Source: Malus domestica (Eukaryota > Streptophyta > Magnoliopsida > Rosales > Rosaceae). Taken from it: DNA of 64,000 bases. Positions 48,955-59,926 of this stretch are shown in pieces; position 1 is the first letter of the stretch, and every line of letters begins with the position of its first letter. The translations under genes were made by a program, and so were the position numbers. The stretch lies in assembly GCF_042453785.1 (NCBI RefSeq), contig NC_091675.1, positions 20,322,501-20,386,500 on the forward strand. The letters are read 5' to 3'. Below the pieces are notes generated by a model. It searched no databases, had not been told where the DNA came from, and saw only the letters and a list, made by a program, of their open reading frames with translations.

Positions 48955-49330
48955 TGAGGAGGCGGGAGCTCAAGAGAGTGATTGTAGAGGATTTGGAGAG
49001 GTTTGTGAGGAGGCGGGAGTTTTATATGAAGGTAGGGAAGGCTTGGAAAAGAGGCTACTTACGGTCCTCCTGGGGTTAATCAAGGGCATAGAGGTCAATG
49101 GTGATGGATCCGGAGCTCAAGAGAAGGATTTTAGAGGATTTTGATAGGTTTTGTGAGGAGGAAGGAGTTATTTAAAAAGGTGGGGAAAGCTTGTAAAAGA
49201 GGGTACTTGTTGCATGGCCCTCCTGGCACTGAAAATCGAGCTAATTGTCTCAAGTTTGATGTGTCTGATTTGAAGCTCACTAGTAATAACTTGCATGAAC
49301 ATGACCACCATAACTTGCAAGAGTGAAGTC
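48955..49330 (+). pseudogene. Two further AAA-ATPase fragments in tandem
   Basis: Two diverged copies of the block before and at Walker A: RRRELKRVIVEDLERFVRRR with GKAWKRGYL (48957-49060), then a copy reading PELKRRILEDFDRFCEEEG-like codons and GYLLHGPPGT (49100-49235), followed by CLKFDVSDLKLTSNN. Both are broken: the first loses its Walker A and the second lacks GKSS. With the copy at 48160-48300 this makes three versions of one gene segment within about 1.2 kb. Confidence 0.8.
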
Positions 49331-49334
49331 TGTT

Positions 49335-51550
49335 GTGTCATTTAATCACCATATGACCACCATATGGGAGTCGTGAATTCAATTCAACTGCTATTGATTT
49401 GGTTTGTAGTATGCTGAACATGGTTGAATTCCACGTTTACAGTTCTCATCCCTCATTCAGCAAAACTCTTCCTTTTTGGTGCTTTTAATCTCCTTATCAC
49501 GTGGCTTTTTAGTGTTATTATCTTTTATTTATATTTTTCCCCCTTTGTTCTTTTTTCCCCTATTTTTCCTTGACTTACTTAAATACCCTTGGAGATGATG
49601 AATTGGTCTTTCACGTCAGTTGTTTTTATGTTGTATGGGCATTGTTATCCAATTACCTTGGTTAAGGGACACCAAAGTCCACAACATTTAGTAAAGACTA
49701 ACCTCTCCGTACGCGTTCACGCGCATGCGAGAGACATTTTTCATCATGGGCGCTACGCACCCCTTAAAATGTGTTACTTTAGTTGTTTTCTTATTTGCCC
49801 ATCCAAAGTTTTTTATTTTGAATGACTAACACTTATTTTCCACCAAATTTGTGAGAGGCCAACACTAATATTTCCTCCTATCTTTTCAATAGATAACTTG
49901 ATCGCCCGTATTTTCTCTTTTGATTAGAAGTAGTAAGCACAACCCTAGAACCAAGGAATATGTTAGAAGTAGTAAGCGCAACCCTGGAACCAAGGAATAT
50001 GTTAGCACAACCCTACAAGTTCGTACCTATATATTTTAATTTACTCATTTATTGTTAGATTCAAGGACAAAGAGCACTCTTTGGACCTTTTTTTCCTTAG
50101 AATGAAATAGCAAGAGGCATTTTTTTAATCACAAATGCTATGCACATCTCAAGATGACTTGCATTAGTTGTTAATCATTATAATTGTGAAGATATATATG
50201 AAAAAAGTGTGATACCAAGTACAGAGATAAAGGGTGAAATCTGCTAGATGGCTACACTTAACGGGAAGCATAAAGTCATAGCTATTGTTGTGGTCCTTGT
50301 GGATACTCTCTCACACATGGCAGTGTCTTTAACTATTTTCTCCACGTCACTTTCGCAAGCATGTACATATATTAACTTCTCTTTTTTCTTTGTATTTTAA
50401 AATCTAGTGACTTGGAAATTTTTTACCTGAGTGCTCGTGATGTTTTCATTAGTCATTTTATAAAAAAGGAACTTTTTATAGTACATACATGAAAACTAAA
50501 AAAATTATGAAATGATTGAAGATAAAATTATGGTCATCAACATTAAAAATTTCATATAAAAACCCATCCTAATTCAAAGATGAACAATATTACAAACTAC
50601 AAACATAATGTCTTCTTGCAATATCAACGCCATGGTATCCATCTTTTCCTATGGGGTTGCAACTTCTAAATTGAAAGGTTATAACTTCCAACGTGCAAGT
50701 CTGCCAAGCAAGCAGACTCGGATGAACCCTTCTGCATATACGAAAGAACATTTCGCAGCACTCGGTTTGAATTGTTCTCCTAAAAAAAAAAACAGAACAA
50801 TCTGCTGAAAACTTGCAACATTTATGCAATTAAGATAAGTAAGCACAAAAAATTATATATTCACCTAATCATATAAAACTCAATCTCAATAGTGAATACC
50901 GCCTATTAAAATTGTGATAGCAGTGCGGTAGTTTTATTGAATTGCCCCTTTACACTGCTTTAATTGGTTGAATTTGGGGCTTATTTGGATGGTGATTGAT
51001 TAATTCCAGTGTGGTGATTTTATTTTTGGGGTCGAATTTGGTTTTAAGGAAATCAAATACCGAAAAAACCCATATGCCAAAACATAAACATAAAAATTGG
51101 GCAATAAGATAAAGAATGAAAACCGAAACCTTATTTGTACGGTCCTGCTGACTTACAAAGCTTGATGATGAATGAGTTCCTCACCCGTGCTTTTATGGAA
51201 GATTGAAAAATAGAGAAAAAAAAAACAACACATGAAATCTTCTCTAAGTAGTAGATTGAGCCCTGAATTGAAACAAAAAAATGAAACAAAAAAATTAGAG
51301 GAAAACAGAGAATAGAATGTATAAGACTATAAGCTAACAAATTAGCATCACAAAAAAAATTAAACACCCAACTAAGCATAAACAATGGTAGGATTAGCCA
51401 ATAAAATCCCACGCAGATATAACATATATATACTTACAACTTGTTAAGCCAACCTGTTGAAGAATGACTTGCATCTGGTCACCAAAAGGCAAGAAAAAAA
51501 CGAAGTTAGGGATTTAACAATTCAATGAAAAGATCTACAATCCATGAAAT
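49335..51550. other. Intergenic stretch
   Basis: No gene recognised in more than 2 kb. It contains a 39 bp tandem duplication (49924-50001) and AT-rich sequence. The 66-codon plus frame at 50608-50808 has no known domain. Confidence 0.5.
49924..50001. repeat. 39 bp tandem duplication
   Basis: Two copies of TTAGAAGTAGTAAGCRCAAC... differing at two positions, followed by a partial third (TTAGCACAACCCTA). Confidence 0.9.
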
Positions 51551-51551
51551 T

Positions 51552-51672
51552 TTAATTTAAAATATATTCTGCTGCTCTTTGAAGAGGTCGATGAGTTGGA
51601 GGGGTGGTTATGGACGTCATTCCTCCTGATAGCATATAGTGACTTTCAAGGGAGATAGAGCCATCTGCAAAG
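51552..51672 (-). other. Possible orphan coding exon next to Copia D
   Basis: On the minus strand a possible acceptor TTTGCAG precedes an open stretch reading ALSPLKVTICYQEE in one frame or ADGSISLESHYMLSGG...RPLQRAAEYILN with a stop in another. The latter has balanced composition and could be a 3' exon. I do not recognise the family. Copia D inserted about 30 bp further upstream. Confidence 0.25.
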
Positions 51673-51700
51673 CAACTTTCAAAAAACCTCAATCTAGCAA

Positions 51701-52076
51701 TGTGAAAATTTAGAACCCAAAAAGGTTTTGTAAATTTCTCTATATATTTTAGAACTACAAGGGAGGGCTCTATATAGAGACCGAAAAGGAAGGAGAGAAG
51801 ACATACTCCTTTTGCACACTTACAATCGGAAATCAAGGAACAATTTACAAGAAAGATAGGGGCAAAGATACTAAGAGACATAAACCCTAGAATTAAGGGA
51901 TATGGACCAAGGGTGACGGTAGTGGCAGTAGCCACTTTACCTGAAAACATGGGATAAAGTTGCAGCTATATGGACCAAGGGTGACGGTAGTGGCAGTAGC
52001 CACTTTACCTGAAAATATGGGATAAAGTTGCAGCTGCAACTTGACATCATAGAGCATGTTGTGTCTAGTTTCAATA
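51701..52076 (-). repeat. 3' LTR of Copia D
   Basis: On the coding strand it starts TATTGAAACTAG and ends AAATTTTCACA. It contains a 68 bp tandem duplication (51901-51968 and 51969-52036) that is also in the 5' LTR, so it predates insertion. Confidence 0.94.
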
Positions 52077-53168
52077 CTCCCCCTCAAGCTGGATCAAGTG
52101 GGTTAATTGATCCAAGCTTGCTCAGTAGCCTTTGAAGATGAGTAGAGTCCAAAGCCTTTGTGAACAAGTCTGCAAGCTGATCGTGACTGCGAGTGTAAAT
52201 GGTGTTGATAACTTTGGATTGAACTTGAGCACGAATGTAGTGACAATCCACTTCGATATGTTTGGTGCGCTCGTGAAACACTGGGTTAGAAGCAATATGC
52301 ATGGCAGCTTGGTTATCACAAAACAAGGACATAGGTTCATTGTCGATATAGCCAAAATCTGCTAGAAGACGCTTTAACCAGATTAATTCACATGTCGTGG
52401 CTGCCATGGCTCTGTACTCTGCCTCTGCACTTGATCGTGGAATCACAGTCTGCTTTTAACTCTTCCATGTCACGAGATTTCCACCAACAAACGTGCAGAA
52501 CCTGGTGGTAGACTTTCGATCGAGTGCATTACCTGTCCAGTCAGCATCTGTGTATGCCATAATGTGATTTGAGCCATGGTTCTTTAAGAGCAAGCCTCTG
52601 CCAATTGACCCCTTCAAGTATCTGAGTATTCTTTTGATAATCTCCCTGTGGAGTAGAGTATGAGAGTGCATGAATTGACTGATAAGGCTTACGGAATAAG
52701 CAATGTTAGGCCGAGTAATTGTAAGGTAGATTAACTTCCCTACCATACGTTGATAGACACTAGGATTTGACAGAAGTTCACTAGAGTCATCAAGTTGGAG
52801 TTTGCTTACAATGGGAGTAAAAGTAGCTTTTCAATCCAACATGTGAGCTTCCTCCAATAAGTCAAGCACATATTTGCGTTGATTTAAAAACAAACCCTTG
52901 CCAGAGGTTGCCATCTCAATGCCAAGGAAGTACTTTAGGGTTCCGAAGTCCTTGATTGCAAACTGTTGATGAAGAGAGGATTTTAGAGTAGCAATCTCTT
53001 CTATGTTGTCCCCCGTTATAATGAGATCATCCACATATATAAGAACAATTAATTTTCCATTTAGACCACTGCGAACAAACAAGAAGGAATCGGCATGACT
53101 CCTCTTGAACCCCGCAACCTCCAGAACCGAGCTTAACTTCGAGTACCAGGCTCGGGGGGATTGTTTAA

Positions 53169-53542
53169 GACCTAGTTTGGGAATGAGGTGCTTAAAAAAA
53201 AAGCACTCATGAAAAAAAGCTGTAAGGGTTTTAGGTGTTTGGTAAACTGAAAAAAAAGGGCTTATTTTGGAAGCTGCTGTGAGAATAAGCTGAAATCAAA
53301 GGAAAAAGCTGAAGCTACTATTTGCAGCTTTGGAAAACTGGCTTTTTTTCAAAGCACACGGAGCTACAGTGCTCCTTTAATGAAAAGACCCACTATCAGA
53401 CTGCTTTTTTTTCCAAAAGCACTTTTACAAAAAAGTTTACCAAACACTCTGCTGCTTTATTTCACAGCCGCTTATTCTCACAGCACAGCCGCTTATTCTC
53501 ACAGCAGCTTTTTTTCAAAGCACAGCAATACCAAACCAGCCC
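53169..53542. mobile_element. Tourist-like MITE inside Copia D reverse transcriptase (374 bp)
   Basis: Splits the RT codons for KAIYGL from KQSPRAWYSKL. TAA on both sides (53166-53168 and 53543-53545) and inverted ends GACCTAGTTTGGGAATGAG against GGGCTGGTTTGGTATTGCTG. Its AAAGCTGCTGTGAGAATAAG-type inner repeats occur on both arms, one duplicated (53462-53505). Confidence 0.88.
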
Positions 53543-55718
53543 TAAGTCCATATATGGCCTTGTGAAGCTTGCATATTTTGTTAACTTCACTTTCTTGTGG
53601 GTGTCCAGGGGGGAGCTTCATGTATACCTCCTCTTTAAGGTCACCATGGAGAAATGCATTCTTCACATCCATTTGGAATAGAGGCCAGTTATGATTAACT
53701 GCCACGGACAACAGGACTCGAATCGTGCTCATTTTAGCTATAGGAGCAAATGTCTCCTTGTAGTCGATACCATAAGTTTGAGTGAATCCTCGGGCAACCA
53801 GTCGGGCCTTGTGTCGTTCAATACTGCCGTTGGAATTGAAGTTGTTCTTATATATCCATCTATTCCGTACTGCTTTTTTCCTTTTTGGTAGATCAACTAC
53901 ACTCCATGTGTGATTGTCATTTAAGGCCTTGAGCTCTTCTTGCATGGCTACCTTCCATACTTGACTGTGAGCAGCTTCATAGAAGTTCCTTGGTTCAACA
54001 TTCGAGGATATTTGATTTAGAAATGCAGCATGGGATTTTGACAGTTTGTGATATGTTAGGGCTTCTGAAATAGGATGTCTTGCATTGTAAGTAATGTATT
54101 CTTGAAACCTTGGAGGAGGATGTCTGTCCCGAGTTGGATTTCTTCGAGGAGCTACATATGGTTGTGAGGTGGGGGTTGTGCTTTGTTCACTTGTAAATGT
54201 TCCCTCACCCTCAAGTTGTTCCGACTCCGAGTGAGGTTCAAGAGAATCATTCTGAGAATGGGATTCAAGAAGATTTACTGGAGTAGGTAATGGAAAGATG
54301 TCCATAATATCCTTTCTCTGAGGCTCTTCACTGCAGTCTTTACGAAAAAAAGAAGCAAGCTCATCAAATCTTACATCTCTGGAGACTCCAACCTTACCAT
54401 TCTGAGGATTAAAGTATTTGTATCCCTTTTGAGAGCTTGAGTATCCCATAAAAACACATTTGACAGCTCTAGGTTCGAGCTTATCTCGATGTGCTGCTTG
54501 AATATGAACATAGGAAATGCACCTAAAAGTTCTGAGATGTGAGATGTCAATGTTTCTTCCCTTCATTACTTCAACAAGAGACTTTGAGTTTAAAACTCGA
54601 GTAGGTAACCTATTGATGATGTACGCTGCAGTGAGAAGTGCTTGTGACCAAAACCTTTTAGGCACATTCATTTGAAACATAAGAGACCTTGTTTTCTCCA
54701 ACAAATCACGGTTCTTTCTTTCCGCTATACCATTTTGTTGTGGAGTACCAACACAACTGGTTTGATGCAAAATTCCATGATCACTTAAGTAATTAGACAT
54801 GTTATTGGATGTGTACTCAGTGCCATTGTCCGATTGCAATATGCTTAACTTAGATGAAAATAGATTTATGATGAGTTTATGAAAATCTTTAAAGGCATTA
54901 AAAAACTCACTTTTGGATTTCAAAAGGTAGACCCATGTAACCCGAGAGTAATCATCAATGAAGGTGACATAATATTTATACCCGTTAAAAGAGCTTACAC
55001 GAGAGGGACCCCAGATATCTGAGTGAACGATTTCAAACAGTTTACAGGTTCTAGACTTAGAAGAAACAAAAGGAAGCCTAGTAGCTTTCGACATTTGACA
55101 GATTTCACAAGCATGTGTAGGTTTACAAAAATTGGGAAAAAGTTTGGTCATCACAGGTTCTGAGGGATGAACCAACCGAAGATGCCAAATGTGGTAATCT
55201 TGAGAGAGACTGAGGCTTGCAAGGGGGTGCTTAAGAGACTTGGAATTCTTTGAGAGGTAATAGAGTCCATTCAGGAGATACCCTTCACCAATCTTCTTCC
55301 GAGTGACCCGATCCTGAAATACAACACTGTGAGGAAAGAATATGGCAAGGCAATCTAGGGTGCGTGTGATTTTACTTATGGACAGGAGTTGGAAAGGGAA
55401 AGAATGTACATATAAAGCTGTTGACTCAATCTTATCACTTAACAGTTTAAGTTTCCCTTTTCCCAGAATAGGTTCTCCATTCCCATTTGCAACAGACACC
55501 CGTGTAGACTTAGGCATCTTTTGAAACTTATCCAAGCAAGAAGACTGATTTGTTATGTGGTTAGTAGCACCTGAGTCTATAATCCAACAATCATGACTAA
55601 TTTCATTAAGTGCAGTTTTGAAAGTAGTGATGATACCTGAGACATTGTCATGAGTTGAGGTCTCAGCCAAAAAACCTGCAAATTTTCCGAGCATAGCAGT
55701 AGGAGTTGAAGTGGTCAT
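53543..55718 (-). pseudogene. Copia D pol (protease, integrase, N-terminal RT), truncated by the MITE
   Basis: About 725 codons open from [16 protein letters not shown]. In order: protease active site DSG (about residue 48), GAG-pre-integrase [14 protein letters not shown] with CEICQMSK, integrase core with its acidic triad, [14 protein letters not shown] integrase tail, then RT ([40 protein letters not shown]) up to KAIYGL. The frame then runs into MITE sequence and stops. Only a single in-frame TGA (55743-55745) separates it from gag, so the original was one gag-pol frame. Confidence 0.92.
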
Positions 55719-56826
55719 TTCCTTAATTTGAGTGTTGCCTCCTCATCTTTGAAGAAAGTTTGCAAATTCATTTATCAGATCTATTGGATTCTCAGTGAAA
55801 TTTGAGATTCCACCCGTCGAAGAACTGGATGAGTGGAGGGCCTTAGGGTTGATTTCTTTCCCTTCTTTGATCATTCTTCCTTCCTTATCAAATCTTGGTT
55901 TTAACTCTGAGTGCAAGATCCAGCATTTGTCCCTTAGGTGACCTTTCATGTTGAAGTGAGTGCATTTCCAGTCTGCTTTCTTACTGGCAAAAAATTTTTC
56001 ACCAGTGTTTTTATGATAGCTCGAGAAAACCCTAGCCTCAGGATTTGATTTCAGCTCAATGTGCATAACTTTTCTTCAAGTTTCTTCCCTTTGAATAGCT
56101 TGACAGACACCATTAAATGGGGGCAGCTTAGGAGTCATCAACAAGTGGCTTCGAAGGTCTTCATATTCAACTCCTAGACTTGCTAGAAGTTGAAATACTT
56201 TATCCTCATCAGCTCTTTTAAAGAGCACAGCGGAATCGGTTGAGTGTGGACGATACATGTCAAGTTCATTCCACTTGGACTTGATGCTTCCTAGATGTTG
56301 GACGAAGGATTGATCACCTTGCCTTAGCCCAGCAATATCCTTTTTAGCTGAAAAATACGAGTTGCATTATTTTGACTGCCATACATTCCTTTAATGGATT
56401 CCCAGAAAGTGAAAGAGGACTCTGAGTAACTGAAGAGTTCAGATAACTTTGGTTTCATGGAGTTGAGTATCTAGGACATAACCAACTGGTCGTTTGCATG
56501 CCATGCACCATATGACGTGGATGATCTTTCAGGCGGTCCGATGCTTCCATTGATATACTCGAGCTTCGATCTTCCTCCTAAGGCAAGTGAAATGGCACGA
56601 GACCAAGGTAGATAGTTGAACTCGTTTAATAACACTGAGCATAGACGCAAATTTAGATTGATTTCACCTTGAATGATGCTGGGAGATAAGGAGTTTGAGG
56701 AGCTTGTAGCCTCACGATTTGAGGAACTTTCTTCTATCATTGTAGTGAATGAGGCACGACCGAAACAAGGTTTTTGAATGAATGAACAAACAGAGACATG
56801 ACCCTATGGTTCCTGCTCTGATACCA

Positions 56827-57203
56827 TGTGAAAATTTAGAACCCAAAAAGATTTTGTATATTTCTCTATATATTTTAGAACTACAAGAGAGGACTCTATA
56901 TAGAGACCGAAAAAGAAGGAGAGAAGTCATACTCCTTTTGCACACTTACAATCGGAAATCAAGGAACAATTTACAAGAAAGATAAAGGGCAAAGATACTA
57001 AGAGACATAAACCCTAGAATTAAGGGATATGGACCAAGGGTGATGGTAGTGGCAGTAGCCACTTTACCTGAAAACATGGGATAAAGTTGCAGCTATATGG
57101 ACCAAGGGTAACGGTAGTGGCAGTAACCACTTTACCTGAAAATATAGGATAAAGTTGCAGCTGCAACTTGACATCATAGAGCATGTTGTGTCTAGTTTCA
57201 ATA
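56827..57203 (-). repeat. 5' LTR of Copia D
   Basis: Next to the primer-binding site at 56815-56826; about 12 differences from the 3' LTR by hand count. Confidence 0.94.
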
Positions 57204-57208
57204 AGCAA

Positions 57209-57835
57209 TAATCAAATCACTGCAAGGAAAAAACAAAATAAAAAATCCAACTTTAACATTCTTTTTGCCTAAAGCAACAATCTTGCCGATAGAATGAAAC
57301 GAAAGCAGAGAGAAACATGGAGAAGGAAAAATGAATTTGATAAATGGTAGACAAACATGGGGTGGAGAAAGAATATGCAGAGAAATGGAGAATTCGAGAT
57401 TGAAAGTTACATGCGATAAGAATCATTTGATGTTGAGGAAGAATTTCGAACTTTTGTCACTGATTTGGTCGACCAATTCTTCTCCCGAATCTGGTATGTT
57501 GGTTGTTCTTCCTCCGGAGAAGCACCAAGTTTTCACTGAAAAGTAAATAATCAAAAACATAAAGGAAACTGAATTTGGTGAATAGTAGACAAACGCTGAT
57601 GGAGAAGGAATGCAGAGAAAATGGAGAATCTGAGATTGAAAGCTACCTGCGATAAGGATCGATCGATATATAGATGAAGAATTTTGATCTCTTCACCGAC
57701 TTTTGTCACTGATTTGGTTGATCTGTTCTCCAAAATCTAGTATTTGAAATGTTTTTGCTCCAGAGAACACAATCCCATACTGGGTTTTCGTTCTATCAGC
57801 ATCAAAAGATAATGGGGTTTCAGTTTTGCACAAGG
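57209..57835. repeat. Diverged tandem pair of about 200 bp beside Copia D
   Basis: Two copies (about 57330-57530 and 57562-57770) share ATGGAGAATTCGAGATTGAA / ATGGAGAATCTGAGATTGAA, CTACCTGCGATAAG and TTTTGTCACTGATTTGGT in order, at roughly 80% identity. Short frames exist on both strands, without a recognised domain. It may be duplicated UTR or exon sequence of a former gene disrupted by Copia D. Confidence 0.6.
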
Positions 57836-57837
57836 TC

Positions 57838-57932
57838 TAAAATATCGATAATATCGGAAATATCGGAAGTTCAAAAATACGAAAATTTCAATGGAAATAT
57901 CGGAATATTAACGATATCGATAAACATTGAAT
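57838..57932. repeat. ATATCGGAA short-period repeat
   Basis: AATATCGATAATATCGGAAA and at least five more ATATCG-core units in 90 bp. Such blocks often mark a transposon terminus in woody plant genomes (inference). Confidence 0.55.
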
Positions 57933-58159
57933 AAAAACCACAGAAATTGTAAGAAAAACTTGGAAATTTTTATTGAAACTTTGCAGGATGTTTATTTAGT
58001 CAATTATCTATTAGTTTATCACAAAAAATTGGAAGGAAATGCATTGCATGATGGATTTAACTTATTTAAGTTGATTATATAGCGAGGTGGCAAATATTGT
58101 GCGTGTAGAAAATATTTAGAATTAATGAAAGAAGTTTAAACACACCATAATCATTTATA

Positions 58160-58510
58160 TATAATGAATTAGTACAATATTTTACACTTTATACATTGCA
58201 TGGTAAGATACATGAGTGACTTAGTACCACATAGAGTTCCTACGAGGTTCAAAATTTTCACTATCTTCATCATCTCTATGTGTAGAGTAAGTGTATTGTG
58301 AAGAGTAGTCATCAAATGATTAATCCCCAAAATAAGTTTGCATGTAATTGTTAACATGTCATCCATATGGATCCGAGATTGGTTGACGTTGTCTATAAGC
58401 AAAATCCTTTGAAGATTGAGTCTCGGATTCTTTCCATGAGTCGCTCGATTCCATCCCAACAGGAATGAGATATGAAGAGTAGGAAAATGGTTAATTATAA
58501 GTATAATCAT
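58160..58510 (-). pseudogene. Possible transposase C-terminal tail, decayed
   Basis: One minus frame reads PFSYSSYLIPVGMESSDSWK, then SETQSSKDFAYRQRQPISDPYG and, after a stop, DDYSSQYTYSTHRDDEDSEN with FEPRRNSMWY. The Ser/Tyr-rich, acidic pattern ending in Trp-Tyr resembles tails of plant hAT-like repeat proteins. I rate this weak. With the ATATCGG block it could be one old element spanning 57.8-58.6 kb. Confidence 0.35.
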
Positions 58511-58559
58511 AGTTACTACTTCCTACTCTAACAAAGTCCTTGGCCCTTATGTTTTACGT

Positions 58560-59926
58560 GCTTCCGGTATAAATAGTAGGAAGAAGAAGTGCCATCAAAC
58601 ATAAGGTGCATCATAATTATTTTTAGAAGGACAGATGTAAACCAGAGAGTGGAAATGAAAGGCAATCATGCCATAAATAAAAGTGAGCAGAATAAGCACG
58701 GTTCACTCATTGGAGTGATCTTTTTAGACTTGAGAGTATCACTCCAAAACTCTTCATCATTATCTAATAAAATATATGATAGTCCATCATCTCGTTTTAC
58801 TCCTGCTCTATCTATATTATGATTGAGAAATATTAAGGAGACTTACTAAAAAATAGAATTTTTTATGAACGTTCTGCCACTTTATATTTAAGTAGGATCA
58901 ATTGTTAAGAGTCTAGTTGCTAATCTCTTATGACTACTTTGGTAGGCTCAAATGCTTAGGGTACTCTCTCAAAAGTAGGACTTTCTATGAACTCTCTGTC
59001 AGCTCATGTTTTTAGTACAATGTTTTATAATGTTAGCACATGAATTAACGTTAAATTGTGATATGACAAAAAATTCATGGCGAGTTCCACTTTTAAGAAA
59101 GTTCTCTTAGCATTTCTGGTGGTTAGATTATCTAGGTTCCATTTTAGGGCGTAGGGTTAGGTTCCATGTAGCAAGAATAGGAGATGGGTTGGGTTGGCTA
59201 ATCTTATGTTCTTGAAAGGTTATGTGAGCATGCAAAAGGGAGTTTAGGTAAAATCATTAGGCTAATTAAGAGCATTCCAATCGAGAGAAGCAATTGGAGA
59301 TGTAAGTCGTATTTACGTTTCCGAAATTTTTCATTTTCTTTGAATAAGACTTGAGTCATACACAAGAACAGAAATACTCCGATGTGTGACGTCGCAGCGA
59401 TGTAGGATGTGAGTGTTCGGTTGACCAGTTGTATCTAGTAATGGAGAAAACACTTAGATAAAAGCAGGTTCTTTCTTTTCTTTTGTTATACGAAATGAGA
59501 CAGACCTAGAAAGAGAGCCGAGAAAGGTATAATTAGAAGAGGAAGAATTAGTAGTATCTGAGAATTGTAAAAACTGCAGCTTGGTGTTCATAATTCATGA
59601 AGTGTTCAACAGTTAACCAGTAAAAGAAAAAACACGTATATAACACTCTCATATGGTTACATCTCTCCACCTGGGTTATCAGTAAGGTATTTTACTTTAC
59701 AATAAACTAGGGAAGCCTTTTGCACCATTTCTAGCCTGACCAAATTTACAGTCAATTACAATCAGAACTTTAACCCACAAACAAAAAAATTACAATCAGA
59801 AAGCAGATAAAAAATATACAATCAGAAGAGAGAATATCAAATGGGATTTTGTCGCGGAATCATAATCTACACGCGAATGGAATTGGACTTGATGAAACTT
59901 CTATACTGGGTGATCATCTCGCAAGC
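58560..59926. other. Intergenic, includes kinesin 3' UTR
   Basis: AT-rich and without recognisable genes. The minus-strand kinesin 3' UTR should occupy the part nearest 59926, but no clear AATAAA was found close to the stop. Confidence 0.45.

Larger units (their letters stand above)
51701..57203 (-). mobile_element. Copia retrotransposon D, best preserved in the window
   Basis: 5,503 bp on the minus strand with 376-377 bp LTRs (51701-52076 and 56827-57203; about 97% identical by hand count). It has a perfect AGCAA duplication (51696-51700 and 57204-57208) and a canonical Met-tRNA primer site TGGTATCAGAGC (56815-56826). The polypurine tract GAGGGGGAG lies at 52077-52085. Gag (about 56740-55743) is broken by in-frame TGA codons and a frameshift, and its zinc knuckle reads CTHFNMKGHLRDKC with Phe for the second Cys. 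Pol (53543-55718) has protease [12 protein letters not shown], integrase [14 protein letters not shown] and [10 protein letters not shown] (the D,D,E triad), and RT. A MITE splits RT; YVDD is intact beyond it (53025). RNase H ends at 52084. It was recently mobile but is now defective. Confidence 0.95.
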
